Shown: positions 1 through 7,802 of the stretch, piece after piece
Layout: every line of letters begins with the position of its first letter
How positions within the stretch are numbered: position 1 is the first letter of the stretch
From: DASVRA01 sp036388855
Lineage (GTDB): Bacteria; Pseudomonadota; Alphaproteobacteria; Caulobacterales; Caulobacteraceae
NCBI GenBank assembly: GCA_036388855.1
Contig: DASVRA010000018.1
Location: 1-18,859, forward strand
Direction of reading: 5' to 3'
DNA length: 18,859 nucleotides
Notes under the pieces: model-generated
Database searches by the model: none
What the model saw: the letters and a program-made list of their open reading frames with translations, nothing else
Told to the model about the DNA's origin: nothing
Program-made: the position numbers and the translations under genes

Positions 1-295
1 AGCCGCACTGCCCCATCCCCGGACCGCCGGCGTAACCCCCGCCGGCCTGCCGCCCGGCTCGCTAAGCCGGGCTCCCCGTTCGACCGCACTCCCGGCGGCA
101 AAGGTGCGGGCCCTGCCCCCTCCCACGCCGGAAGTCGTGAGAGGAGTATGGGGCAGGCGGAAGGCAGGGGGATAAGTTCGGGGTTTTCCCCCTATTGCGG
201 CGCGAGCGCGCGGTCGGGTTCGGGTGAGGGTTCAACGGCTTGGCGGTTCGGGAGGCGCCGCGCAGGCGTGAGTTATCAGCCGGATTGGGACATCG
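1..295. other. Intergenic stretch without a convincing gene
   Basis: I see no gene here that I would defend. Open frames exist because the DNA is so GC-rich, but their translations are low-complexity Gly/Arg/Pro/Ser mixtures without family motifs. The clearest structure is a perfect 8-bp hairpin at 52-72 (GCCCGGCT, loop CGCTA, AGCCGGGC). No T-run follows it on the plus strand, so it is not a classical terminator. The gene to the left is outside the window. Confidence 0.5.
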
Positions 296-358
296 TCTCC
301 CTCCCCTTTATGGGGAGGGAAGGCCGCGTCAGCGGCCGGGGTGGGGAAGGGGCGGGCC
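296..358 (+). repeat. Extragenic palindromic element, left copy
   Basis: This copy begins TCTCCCTCCCC and contains two hairpins. The first is CCCTCCCC/GGGGAGGG around a short loop. The second is GGCCGC, loop GTCA, GCGGCC. A G-rich tail (GGGGTGGGGAAG) and CGGGCC follow. The reverse complement of 377-438 matches it closely, so the two form a head-to-head pair with an 18-nt spacer. This looks like a dispersed REP/BIME-type intergenic family; other copies would have to be found outside this window. Confidence 0.8.
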
Positions 359-376
359 GTTCCCGCCGCCCCAGAT

Positions 377-438
377 GGCCCGCACTTCCCCACCCCGAGC
401 GCTGCGCGCTCTTTCCCTCCCCATGAAGGGGAGGGAGA
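377..438 (-). repeat. Extragenic palindromic element, right inverted copy
   Basis: Read on the minus strand, this copy has the same order as 296-358: TCTCCCTCCCC, a mirrored GGGGAGGG, a second hairpin, GGGGTGGGGAAG and CGGGCC. Its second hairpin is GAGCGC/GCGCTC where the left copy has GGCCGC/GCGGCC. Both arms changed together and the stem is preserved. The pair lies about 85 bases upstream of plsX and could fold into one long stem in the transcript. Confidence 0.8.
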
Positions 439-450
439 TAGGGGCCGTGC

Positions 451-478
451 TTGCATCGACTCCGGCCCCATGTATGGT
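451..478 (+). promoter_or_regulatory. Possible promoter for plsX
   Basis: TTGCAT (451-456) and TATGGT (473-478) are separated by 16 bases and resemble a sigma-70-type -35/-10 pair. They lie about 45 bases upstream of the plsX GTG and just after the palindromic repeat pair. The call rests on hexamer similarity only. Confidence 0.3.
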
Positions 479-523
479 CCGCGCGCCCTGCCGCGGGCGG
501 TTCAAAGGGGCTGAAGGCCCGGC

Positions 524-1588
524 GTGCCGGATTCCATCACCATCTCCATCGACGCCATGGGGGGCGACTTCGGGCCTCCCGTGGCGGCCGAGGGCGCGGC
601 CATCGCGCTGAAGCGCCTGGAAGGACGCCGACCGCGGCTGTTGCTGCACGGCAACGAGGGACGGCTGGCCAAGGAGCTGGCGCGGTTTCCGGCGGCGAGG
701 GCGGCGTGCGAGGTGCGCCACACTGACCAGGTGATCGCCACCGAGGAGAAGCCGGCGCAGGCGCTGCGACGGGGGAAGGGCTCGAGCCTGTGGAACGCGG
801 TGGAGTCGGTGAAGAGCGGCGAGGCGCAGGCGTGCGTCTCGGGCGGCAACACCGGAGCGCTGATGGCGATCTCCAAGCTGCAGCTGCGGATGATCTCCGG
901 CGATCTGGACCGGCCGGCGATCGTGGCCAGCTGGCCGACCCAGAAGGGCGTGACGGCCGTGCTGGACGTGGGGGCCAACGTCACCAGCGACGCGGCGCAG
1001 CTGGTCGAGTTCGCGATCATGGGCGAGGCGTTCCACCGGGCGGTGCATGGCGCCAGGCAGCCCAGCATCGGCATCCTCAACGTCGGCTCGGAGGAGCAGA
1101 AGGGGCATGAGGAGGTGCGTGAGGCGCACCGAATCCTGCGCGAGGGGGGGCTGCAGCTCGACTACCGCGGTTTCGTCGAGGGGGGCGACATCGCCAAGGG
1201 CACTGTGGACGTGATCGTCACCGATGGCTTCACCGGCAACGTGGCGCTGAAGACGGCGGAGGGGATGGCGCTGTTCTTCGGCCAGCTGCTGCGCGAGGCG
1301 CTGGGGTCGAGCCTGCAGGCCAAGGCGGGGGCGCTGATCGCCGCCCCGGCGCTGCGCCGGATGAAGAGCCGGATCGACCCCAGCACCGTGAACGGGGGAC
1401 CGCTGCTCGGCCTGAACGGCATCGTGGTGAAAAGCCACGGCGGGGCGGACGCGCGCGGCTTCGCCAACGCCATCGTGGTGGCCGCGGAGATGGCGGCCAG
1501 CGACTACGCGGCGCAGATCGAGCGCAACATGAGCCGGCTCGGGGATGTCATGGGCGCGGCCCAGCCCCCGGCGGAGGCCGCGTCTTGA
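524..1588 (+). CDS. plsX: Phosphate acyltransferase PlsX
   Basis: PlsX is a membrane-associated enzyme that converts acyl-ACP and phosphate to acyl-phosphate, the acyl donor for PlsY in the first step of phosphatidic acid synthesis. The 354-residue protein has the family's typical length. Its N-terminus (ITISIDAMGGDFGP) is the PlsX signature, and later conserved segments include SGGNTGALMA, DVGANV, LNVGSEEQKGH and VTDGFTGNVALK. The start is a GTG at 524, because DAMGGD must lie near the N-terminus and no better upstream start exists. It is the first gene of a plsX-fabH-ihfA-merR run, an arrangement common in alphaproteobacteria. Its stop overlaps the fabH start by four bases (TTGA), which suggests coupled translation. 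Upstream is a palindromic repeat pair rather than rpmF, which often precedes plsX. Confidence 0.97.
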   Translation: MPDSITISIDAMGGDFGPPVAAEGAAIALKRLEGRRPRLLLHGNEGRLAKELARFPAARAACEVRHTDQVIATEEKPAQALRRGKGSSLWNAVESVKSGEAQACVSGGNTGALMAISKLQLRMISGDLDRPAIVASWPTQKGVTAVLDVGANVTSDAAQLVEFAIMGEAFHRAVHGARQPSIGILNVGSEEQKGHEEVREAHRILREGGLQLDYRGFVEGGDIAKGTVDVIVTDGFTGNVALKTAEGMALFFGQLLREALGSSLQAKAGALIAAPALRRMKSRIDPSTVNGGPLLGLNGIVVKSHGGADARGFANAIVVAAEMAASDYAAQIERNMSRLGDVMGAAQPPAEAAS

Positions 1589-2565
1589 GTCCTGTCCTGC
1601 GCTCGGCGGTGACCGGCATCGGCGGCTACCTGCCGCCCCAGCGGGTCAGCAACGACGACCTGGCCGAGTTCGTCGACACCTCGCACGAGTGGATCGTGGA
1701 GCGCACCGGGATCCACGCGCGCAGGCGCGCGCCGGACGACGTGCCGGTGTCGGAGTTGGCGGTGGAGGCGGCGCGGCGCGCGCTGGCCGACGCTGGGCGC
1801 ACGGCGGCGGAGCTCGACCTGATCGTGGTGGCGACGACCACGCCCGACCAGACCTTCCCGGCCACCGCGGCGATCGTGCAGCGCAAGCTGGGGGCGCCGG
1901 TGGGGGTGGCGTTCGACGTGCAGGCGGTGTGCTCGGGATTCGTCTATGCCCTGACGGTGGCGGACGGGTTCGTGGCACGGGGGCAGTCCAAGTGCTGCCT
2001 GGTCATCGGCGCCGAGGAGATGACTCGGCTGATGGACTGGAGCGACCGCGGCACCTGCGTGCTGTTCGGCGACGGCGCCGGGGCGGTGGTGCTGGAGCCG
2101 GTGGAGGGGCAGGGGACCAGCGCCGACCGGGGCATCCTGTCCTCGGCGCTGCGCTGCGACGGGAGCAAGCAGGAGCTGCTCTATGTGGACGGGGGCGTGT
2201 CCACGACCGGAACGGTGGGCAAGCTGCGGATGGCGGGCAACCAGGTGTTCCGCCACGCGATCATCAACATTTCCGAGGCGATCGAGGCGGCCGCGGCCAA
2301 GGCGGGGGTGTCGGTGGCGGAGGTCGACTGGTTCGTGCCCCACCAGGCCAACACCCGCATCCTGGCCGGGGTGGCGACGCGGCTGGGCATACCGGAGGAG
2401 AAGGTGGTGACCACCATCGCCGAGCACGCCAACACCTCGGCGGCGTCGATTCCGCTGGCCATGGACGTGGCGTGGCGCGACGGGCGGCTGAAGCGGGGCG
2501 ACCTGGTGCTGGTCGAGGCGATGGGAGGCGGGCTGACCTGGGGCGCGTGCCTGTTGCGGCTCTGA
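1585..2565 (+). CDS. fabH: Beta-ketoacyl-ACP synthase III FabH
   Basis: FabH condenses acetyl-CoA with malonyl-ACP to start fatty-acid elongation in the cytoplasm. The 326-residue product has the complete catalytic triad of KAS III: Cys116 in AVCSGF, His253 in PHQANTRI and Asn283 in EHANTSAAS. The conserved ends GIGGYLPP and GGGLTWGA are also present. The start is a TTG at 1585 inside the plsX stop region. No ATG or GTG places the conserved N-terminal strand correctly, and length and alignment agree with TTG. The overlap implies translational coupling with plsX, and the two products act at linked entry points of lipid synthesis. The protein is intact, with no missing motif. Confidence 0.97.
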   Translation: MSPVLRSAVTGIGGYLPPQRVSNDDLAEFVDTSHEWIVERTGIHARRRAPDDVPVSELAVEAARRALADAGRTAAELDLIVVATTTPDQTFPATAAIVQRKLGAPVGVAFDVQAVCSGFVYALTVADGFVARGQSKCCLVIGAEEMTRLMDWSDRGTCVLFGDGAGAVVLEPVEGQGTSADRGILSSALRCDGSKQELLYVDGGVSTTGTVGKLRMAGNQVFRHAIINISEAIEAAAAKAGVSVAEVDWFVPHQANTRILAGVATRLGIPEEKVVTTIAEHANTSAASIPLAMDVAWRDGRLKRGDLVLVEAMGGGLTWGACLLRL

Positions 2566-2646
2566 GAGAGTGGTGCACGGCCGTCGCCGAAGCCTTTGAC
2601 TTGCCCCGGCATTCGCGGCATTCAGGAGCGGCAAGAGGGGACGGGC

Positions 2647-2946
2647 ATGAAGGGCGACACGCTGACCAGGGCGGACCTGTGCGAGGCGGTGCACGAGGAG
2701 GTGGGGCTGACGCGCCACGACTCCTCGGGGCTGGTGGAGCGGACGCTGGACCTGATCACCTCCGCGCTGGAGCGGGGGGAGACGGTGAAGCTGTCGGGCT
2801 TCGGGGTGTTCCAGGTGCGCGCCAAGCGGGCGCGGGTGGGGCGCAACCCCAAAACGGGGGAGCCCGCGCCGATCGAGCCGCGCCGGGTGATCAGCTTCCG
2901 CGCCAGCCAGGTGATGAAGGCGCGGGTGGACGAGGCGCTGACCTAA
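2647..2946 (+). CDS. ihfA: Integration host factor subunit alpha
   Basis: IhfA pairs with IhfB to bind and sharply bend specific DNA sites, affecting replication, recombination and sigma-54 transcription. The ATG at 2647 gives a 99-residue protein, the usual size. Sequence signatures are LTRADLCEAVHEEVGL at the N-terminus, VKLSGFGVFQVR in the core and GRNPKTGEP in the DNA-intercalating arm, with the proline of RNPKTG that kinks DNA. The start is fixed by AGAGGGG (2634-2640) six bases upstream. An in-frame extension back to 2596 is open but lacks a family match and a ribosome binding site. It lies 81 bases after fabH. ihfA sits in the same plsX-fabH context in many alphaproteobacteria. Confidence 0.97.
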   Translation: MKGDTLTRADLCEAVHEEVGLTRHDSSGLVERTLDLITSALERGETVKLSGFGVFQVRAKRARVGRNPKTGEPAPIEPRRVISFRASQVMKARVDEALT

Positions 2947-3422
2947 GTGGCCAAGGGGCCGGAGGCGTTCCGGACCATCTCGGAAGCGGCCGAGGAGGTC
3001 GGCGTGCCCCAGCACGTGCTGCGCTTCTGGGAGACCAAGTTCACCTTCATCAAACCGATGAAGCGGGCGGGGGGGCGACGGTTCTACCGGCCCTCGGACC
3101 TGCAGGTGCTGCGGGGGGTGCGGGGGCTGCTGCACGAGCAGGGCTACACCATCAAGGGCGTACAACGGCTGCACCGGGAGAAGGGGATCGCCGGACTGGC
3201 GGCTTCCGGCGGGGGAGTGGACGCGCCCGCTCCGTCCGCAGTTGAGCAGGACCAGACGCCGGCGTTCCGCGAGACCCCGCCCGCAGCGGACGCCTCCGTG
3301 CTGGCGGGGGTGTTGCGGGAGCTCGAAGCGGCCAAGGCGCGGCTGGACGCGGCGCTGGCGGCGGGCCTGAGCGAAAGCGATTGCCGCCCCGGCGGGTCGC
3401 CTCTATATGGGCCGCCCTTGAT

Positions 3423-3432
<10 letters not shown>
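2947..3432 (+). CDS. MerR-family transcriptional regulator
   Basis: This is a DNA-binding regulator of the MerR family, the one habitually found after ihfA in alphaproteobacteria; its targets are not known to me. The winged helix-turn-helix occupies roughly residues 8-75, with TISEAAEEVGVPQHVLRFWE, GGRRFYRPSDLQVL and GYTIKGVQRL. A Pro/Ala-rich linker and a short helical segment (about 115-145, LRELEAAKARLDAAL) follow, the latter probably for dimerisation. I see no metal-binding cysteine set, so it is not a mercury or copper sensor. The GTG start follows the ihfA TAA with no spacer, so translation is probably coupled. The C-terminal codons are unusual: they contain the probable promoter of the tRNA-Pro gene, and the stop codon lies inside the tRNA itself. 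The last dozen residues may therefore be constrained by DNA function rather than protein function. Confidence 0.9.
3381..3409 (+). promoter_or_regulatory. Probable tRNA-Pro promoter inside merR
   Basis: TTGCCG (3381-3386) and TATATG (3404-3409) are separated by exactly 17 bases. The -10 ends 13 bases before the mature tRNA 5' end, so transcription would start about 6-8 bases ahead of it. The whole element lies within the merR coding region. TATATG stands out as an AT-rich island in very GC-rich sequence. Confidence 0.6.
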
Positions 3433-3499
<67 letters not shown>

Positions 3500-3524
3500 T
3501 CCTTCCTTCTCCCCCAAGCACGAC

Positions 3525-3556
3525 AAAGCCGCCGCGAGGTGACCCGCGGCGGCTTT
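3525..3556. terminator. Hairpin terminator between tRNA-Pro and glsB-type gene
   Basis: A perfect 12-bp stem, AAAGCCGCCGCG (3525-3536) with CGCGGCGGCTTT (3545-3556), encloses an 8-base loop. T residues flank the stem on both strands, so it can serve the plus-strand tRNA transcript and the minus-strand gene ending at 3575. The stem is strong but the T-tract is short, so efficiency is uncertain. Confidence 0.8.
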
Positions 3557-3574
3557 GATCAAACGCTCGATGGA

Positions 3575-3850
3575 TCAGGTTCTGCGCTTCACCAAACGCA
3601 GCACGAACAGCAGGATGACCGCGCCGATGGTGGCGAACACCAGGGCGTTGAGCCAGTTCGGGCCGAGGTCGAGATGGAGCAGGTTCTGGAACAGGAAGCC
3701 GCCGATCACGGCGCCGACCAGGCCGGTGATCAGGTTCATGATCAGGCCCTGGTTGCTCTTCATGATCTTCTCGGCGAGGAAGCCCGCCGCGATGCCTACG
3801 ATGATCCACAACAGCCAGCCGATGGCCATGTTGTCGCCGCCAGTGTCCAT
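3575..3850 (-). CDS. GlsB/YeaQ/YmgE-family stress membrane protein
   Basis: This is a small integral membrane protein of the GlsB/YeaQ/YmgE (transglycosylase-associated) family; members are linked to stress responses but their molecular role is unknown. The 91-residue product has three hydrophobic segments near residues 10-27, 36-56 and 65-84, with the glycine-rich helices typical of the family (GIAAGFLAEKIM, GLVGAVIGGFL, FATIGAVILLF). The ATG at 3850 is supported by GGAGGG (3860-3855) four bases upstream; a second Met eight codons in is the alternative. It is transcribed divergently from heme A synthase and convergently to the tRNA, with a terminator between. Confidence 0.88.
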   Translation of the reverse strand: MDTGGDNMAIGWLLWIIVGIAAGFLAEKIMKSNQGLIMNLITGLVGAVIGGFLFQNLLHLDLGPNWLNALVFATIGAVILLFVLRLVKRRT

Positions 3851-3988
3851 TTAGCCCTCCGTGGTTCTCCATGAACCCATGCGCCACAAATGACGGGGCT
3901 ATGCAGAAGGTTCCGCCCGGGGAGCAGTTTATGGTGAAGGCTGTTGCCGCCACGATGGCCGCGAGCGGCCGGTAAAAGACGAACTCAG

Positions 3989-5074
3989 ATGAAAGCGGCT
4001 CTCCCTGAACGCTCGAAGGCCGTGGCGTTGTGGCTGTTCGCCGTCGCCGCCCTGGTGTTCGCCATGGTGATCATCGGCGGGGCGACGCGGCTGACCGGGT
4101 CGGGACTGTCGATCACTGAATGGAAGCCCGTGACCGGCGCGGTCCCGCCGTTGAGCGCTGAGCATTGGGCCGAGGAGTTCGGCAAATACCGGCGCATCCC
4201 GCAGTATCGGGAGCTGAACGCGGGCATGACGCTGGCGCAGTTCCAGGCGATCTACTGGTGGGAGTGGGCCCACAGGTTCCTTGGCCGCGCGATCGGCGCG
4301 GTGTTCGCTCTGCCGTTCCTGCTGTTCCTCGCCTTCGGGCGCATCCCCCGCCGCCTGATTGGGCGCTGCCTGGCGCTGTTCGCGCTGGGCGGGCTGCAGG
4401 GGCTGATCGGCTGGTGGATGGTGGCCAGTGGGCTTGTCCACCGGGTGGAGGTCGCGCCCGAGCGGCTGACCGTGCACCTCGGCGTGGCGTTGGCGATCTT
4501 CTGCCTGGCTATCTGGACCGGATTGGAGGCTTGGAGCGGGCTTGGCGAGGCGGCGCGTCCGGGCCGGTGGAAGGCGCTGGCGGCGGGGTTCGCCGGACTG
4601 GTGCTGTTGCAGATCCTCCTGGGCGGCCTGGTGGCGGGCAACGACGCGGGGCTGGTGTTCAACGACTGGCCGTGGATGAACGGGCGGCTGTTCCCGGCCG
4701 ATTATCTGGAGGGTCGGCCCCTTGGCCTCGCTCTGCTGCACAGCCAGGCGGCGGTGCAGTTCAACCACCGCCTGGGCGCCTACGCCGTCTTTGGCTGCGC
4801 GTTGCTGATCGCCTGGGGGGCGGCGCGGTCCGAGACGCTCGGCTGGCGCTCCAAGAGGTTGGCCGTGGCCCTGGCAGGGCTGGTGACGGCGCAGCTGACC
4901 CTAGGGATCGCCACCCTCATGGCGCGCGCGCCTCTCGGGCTCAGCCTGCTGCACCAGGCGACGGCGGCGGTGCTGCTGGCGACGGCGGTCGCGTTCGCCT
5001 GGCAGGTGCGGCGGCGCGAACAGGCGCGGGAGGCGCTGTCGCCCGTGCTTGCCCCCGCCGGGGCCCGGGGCTAA
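3989..5074 (+). CDS. ctaA: Heme A synthase, COX15/CtaA family
   Basis: CtaA oxidises the C8 methyl of heme O to a formyl group, giving heme A for cytochrome c oxidase in the inner membrane. The 361-residue protein has about eight transmembrane segments. The family histidines are His95 (WEWAHRFLGR), His151 and His163 (LVHRVEV, TVHLGVAL), His260 (QFNHRLGAY) and His322 (LLHQATA), consistent with the heme-ligating residues. VIIGGATRLTGSGLSI near residues 28-42 and NDWPWMNG near 225-232 are strong COX15-type signatures. I start at the ATG at 3989; a TTG 45 bases upstream would add an arginine-rich leader unlike the family. No strong Shine-Dalgarno is visible. No ctaB or ctaD gene is adjacent. Confidence 0.95.
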   Translation: MKAALPERSKAVALWLFAVAALVFAMVIIGGATRLTGSGLSITEWKPVTGAVPPLSAEHWAEEFGKYRRIPQYRELNAGMTLAQFQAIYWWEWAHRFLGRAIGAVFALPFLLFLAFGRIPRRLIGRCLALFALGGLQGLIGWWMVASGLVHRVEVAPERLTVHLGVALAIFCLAIWTGLEAWSGLGEAARPGRWKALAAGFAGLVLLQILLGGLVAGNDAGLVFNDWPWMNGRLFPADYLEGRPLGLALLHSQAAVQFNHRLGAYAVFGCALLIAWGAARSETLGWRSKRLAVALAGLVTAQLTLGIATLMARAPLGLSLLHQATAAVLLATAVAFAWQVRRREQAREALSPVLAPAGARG

Positions 5075-5101
5075 GCGGCGCCGTCCTCTCGGGAGCCGCG
5101 T

Positions 5102-5998
5102 ATGACCCGCATCGCCTTCATCGGCCTTGGCAACATGGGCGGGGGCATGGCCGCCAACCAGGCTAAGGCTGGGCATGAAGTGCGGGCCTTCGACTTGTCG
5201 CAGGCGGCGCTGGAGCGAGCGCGGGAGGCCGATTGCCAAGTGGCCGGCTCGGCGGCGGAGGCGGTGCGGGAAGCGGAGGTGGTGATCACCATGCTGCCGG
5301 CCGGGCCGCACGTGCGCGCGGTCTACGCCAACGACGTGTTCCCGAACGCGCCCAAGTCGGCGCTGCTGATCGACTGCTCGACCATCGACGTGGACAGCGC
5401 TCGCGACGTGGCCAAACAGGCTGGCGCGCAGGGCTTCCGCTTCGCCGACGCGCCGGTGTCGGGCGGGACTGCGGCGGCAACGGCGGGGACACTGGCTTTC
5501 ATGGTCGGTAGCGACGAGGCCGTGTTCCCGGAGGTGGAGGCGGTGCTCCAGCCGATGGCGCGGGTGGTGATCCGGGCGGGAGACTATGGGGCGGGGCAGG
5601 CGGCGAAGATCTGCAACAACATGCTGCTCGGCATCTCGATGATCGGCACGTGCGAAGCGGTCGCGCTGGCGGAGAAGCTGGGGCTCGACCCGCTGAAGTT
5701 CTTCGATATCGCCTCGCAGTCCTCGGGCCAGTGCTGGAGCGTGACCAGCTACTATCCCTGGCCTGGCCCGGTGCCGAACGCGCCGTCGAACCGCGGCTAC
5801 GAGGGCGGGTTCGCCACGGCGATGATGCTGAAGGACCTGAAGCTGGCGCAGGAGGCGGCGGCGCGTTCGGGCGCCTCAACGCCGTTGGGCGCGCAGGCGG
5901 AGGCGCTCTACGCGCTGTTCGACGGCCTGGGGAACGGCGGGCAGGACTTCTCGGCGCTGCTGCAGCTGCTCCGGGGAAAGTCCGGCGAACTCGCCTGA
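5102..5998 (+). CDS. mmsB: 3-hydroxyisobutyrate dehydrogenase family protein
   Basis: This is an NAD-dependent beta-hydroxyacid dehydrogenase. The best match is 3-hydroxyisobutyrate dehydrogenase of valine catabolism, which makes methylmalonate semialdehyde. The 298-residue length is typical. The Rossmann motif GLGNMGGGMAAN starts near residue 8, the substrate loop DAPVSGGTAAA lies near residue 118, and the catalytic lysine is Lys169 in GQAAKICNNM. EGGFATAMMLKDLKLA matches the C-terminal helical domain. The gene lies 27 bases after ctaA on the same strand, so co-transcription is likely, although the pathways are unrelated. The family also includes tartronate semialdehyde and glyoxylate reductases, which sequence alone does not fully exclude. 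The gene symbol is therefore provisional. Confidence 0.88.
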   Translation: MTRIAFIGLGNMGGGMAANQAKAGHEVRAFDLSQAALERAREADCQVAGSAAEAVREAEVVITMLPAGPHVRAVYANDVFPNAPKSALLIDCSTIDVDSARDVAKQAGAQGFRFADAPVSGGTAAATAGTLAFMVGSDEAVFPEVEAVLQPMARVVIRAGDYGAGQAAKICNNMLLGISMIGTCEAVALAEKLGLDPLKFFDIASQSSGQCWSVTSYYPWPGPVPNAPSNRGYEGGFATAMMLKDLKLAQEAAARSGASTPLGAQAEALYALFDGLGNGGQDFSALLQLLRGKSGELA

Positions 5999-6066
5999 CG
6001 CTGCGAACCGTTATCAACTTGGGGCCGCCACTGGATTCCGGCTCCGCCGGGTGTAAAAGCCGCATC

Positions 6067-7296
6067 ATGAGTGTGGATTACAGGGGCGCGTTCCGCACCG
6101 CGGTCGAGCAGGTGCGCGCGGAGGGGCGGTATCGGGTTTTCGCCAACCTGAAACGCAGCCGCGGCGCGTTTCCGCGCGCGGTCTGGCGCGGGCCGGACGG
6201 CGACCGCGAGGTGATCGTCTGGTGCTCCAACGACTACCTGGGGCAGGGGCAGAACCCGGTGGTGCTCGACGCCATGAAGGCGGCCATCGACGCGGCCGGC
6301 TCGGGCTCGGGCGGCACCCGCAACATTTCCGGCACCACGCGCTACCACGTCGAACTGGAGCATGAGCTGGCCGACCTTCATGGCAAGGAGGCGGCGCTGC
6401 TGTTCACCTCCGGCTATGTGGCCAACGAGGCGGCTCTGTCGACCCTGCAGAAGATCCTGCCGGGCCTGATCATCTTCTCCGACGCCGCCAACCACGCCTC
6501 GATGATCGCGGGCATCCGCCAGGGCGGCTGCGAGCGGCACGTCTTCCGCCACAACGACCTCGCGCACCTGGAGTCGCTGCTGGCGGCGGCCCCCGCGGCC
6601 GCGCCTAAGCTGATCGCCTTCGAGAGCGTCTATTCGATGGACGGCGACATCGCCGACCTTGCCGGCACCATCGCGCTCGCCCGCAAGTACGACGCGCTCA
6701 CCTACCTCGACGAGGTGCATGCGGTCGGCATGTACGGCGCGCGCGGCGGCGGGGTGGCCGAGCGCGACGGCGTGATGGGCGAGATCGACATCGTCGAAGG
6801 CACCCTCGGCAAGGCGTTCGGGGTCATGGGTGGCTACATCGCCGGGGACGCGGACCTGGTGGACGCGATCCGCCTCTATGCGTCCGGGTTCATCTTCACC
6901 ACCTCGATCCCGCCGGCTCTGGCGGCGGGCGCGGCGGCGTCGGTGCGGTGGCTCAAGACGCATCCGGAGGTGCGGGCGGCCCATCAGGAGCGCGCGGCCA
7001 CCCTGAAGGCGCGGTTCAAGGCGGCGGGGCTGCCGGTGATGCACTCCGCCAGCCACATCGTGCCGGTGTTCGTCGGCGATCCGGTGCACACCAAGATGGT
7101 CTCCGACATGCTGCTCGACGACCACGGCGTCTACGTGCAGCCGATCAACTACCCGACTGTGCCGCGCGGCATCGAGCGGCTGCGCTTCACGCCCACGCCG
7201 CTGCACACCGACGGGATGATGGACGACCTGGTCGCGGCGATGGACCGGCTCTGGACCCACTGCAACGTGGCCCGCCTGGGCGGCTTGGCGGCCTAG
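6067..7296 (+). CDS. hemA: 5-aminolevulinate synthase
   Basis: This is the PLP enzyme that condenses glycine and succinyl-CoA into 5-aminolevulinate, the first step of heme synthesis by the Shemin route used by alphaproteobacteria. The ATG at 6067 gives 409 residues, the usual length, with the standard N-terminus DYRGAFRTAVEQVRAEGRYR. Motifs in order are CSNDYLGQ, SGSGGTRNISGTTRYH, FSDAANHASMI, YLDEVHAVGMYG and the PLP lysine Lys249 in GTLGKAFGVMGG. The frame is open upstream to 5650, but that part overlaps mmsB in another frame and is not coding. The gene lies 68 bases after mmsB and close to ctaA, another heme gene. Its TAG stop overlaps that of folA on the opposite strand (shared CTAG, 7293-7296). 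Confidence 0.97.
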   Translation: MSVDYRGAFRTAVEQVRAEGRYRVFANLKRSRGAFPRAVWRGPDGDREVIVWCSNDYLGQGQNPVVLDAMKAAIDAAGSGSGGTRNISGTTRYHVELEHELADLHGKEAALLFTSGYVANEAALSTLQKILPGLIIFSDAANHASMIAGIRQGGCERHVFRHNDLAHLESLLAAAPAAAPKLIAFESVYSMDGDIADLAGTIALARKYDALTYLDEVHAVGMYGARGGGVAERDGVMGEIDIVEGTLGKAFGVMGGYIAGDADLVDAIRLYASGFIFTTSIPPALAAGAAASVRWLKTHPEVRAAHQERAATLKARFKAAGLPVMHSASHIVPVFVGDPVHTKMVSDMLLDDHGVYVQPINYPTVPRGIERLRFTPTPLHTDGMMDDLVAAMDRLWTHCNVARLGGLAA

Positions 7297-7802
7297 GCCC
7301 GCTCCAGCATCCTGAACACGAACGGATGGTCGTCCTGCGGGCCCGCGGCATGGGCCTCACGCCGGACCTCGCGCCAAATCCCCTCGTCAAAGGCCGGGAA
7401 GCGGGCGTCGCCTTCGACATCGGCGTCCACTTCGGTGAGGTAGAGCCGCCGCGCCTTGGGCAAGGCGGCTTCGAACAAGGCTTCGCCGCCGATCACGCAC
7501 ACCTCGCTGGCGCCGTCCTCCGCGGCCTGCTCGCGAGCGATGGCGAGGGCCTCGGCCAGGTCGTCGCACACCACGGCGCCGGAGGGTTCAAAGGCGGCGT
7601 TGCGCGACAGCACGATGTTGAGGCGGCCGGGCAGGGGCTGCTTCTGCAGGCTGTCCCAGGTCTTGCGGCCCATGATCACCGGCTTGCCGAGCGTGGTCGC
7701 CTTGAACAGCGCCATGTCGGACTTCAGCCGCCAGGGCAGGCCCCCGGCGTGGCCAATCACGCCGTTGCGGGCGCGCGCGACGACGATCGCTAGCGGGATC
7801 AC
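7293..7802 (-). CDS. folA: Dihydrofolate reductase
   Basis: FolA reduces dihydrofolate to tetrahydrofolate with NADPH. The 169-residue protein carries the family pattern: IGHAGGLPWRLKSDMALFK with the catalytic acid Asp29, VIMGRKTWDSL for the cofactor loop, LPGRLNIVLSR, and VIGGEALFEAAL near residue 106. The start is a GTG at 7802; it forms a GTGA overlap with the stop of the membrane-protein gene upstream. A longer frame to 7937 would add a sequence without resemblance to the family. No thyA neighbour is visible, though thyA often accompanies folA. Expression probably depends on the lipoprotein and VTT genes upstream. The stop codon overlaps the hemA stop on the other strand. Confidence 0.95.
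   Translation of the reverse strand: MIPLAIVVARARNGVIGHAGGLPWRLKSDMALFKATTLGKPVIMGRKTWDSLQKQPLPGRLNIVLSRNAAFEPSGAVVCDDLAEALAIAREQAAEDGASEVCVIGGEALFEAALPKARRLYLTEVDADVEGDARFPAFDEGIWREVRREAHAAGPQDDHPFVFRMLERA

Noticed and set aside
52..72. 8-bp perfect hairpin as a terminator
   Set aside because: No T-run follows on the plus strand and no gene end is visible nearby; it is kept only as a note in the intergenic entry.
329..1438. Long minus-strand open frame opposite plsX
   Set aside because: It is an antisense shadow of plsX produced by high GC content; its composition is His/Arg/Pro-rich and it runs through the palindromic repeats.
1504..3245. Very long open frames on both strands across fabH and ihfA
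   Set aside because: They are out-of-frame shadows of fabH, ihfA and merR with Arg/Gly/His-rich translations and no motifs.
5650..6066. Apparent 139-residue N-terminal extension of 5-aminolevulinate synthase
   Set aside because: It overlaps mmsB in another frame, has no similarity to the family, and the standard N-terminus begins at the ATG at 6067.
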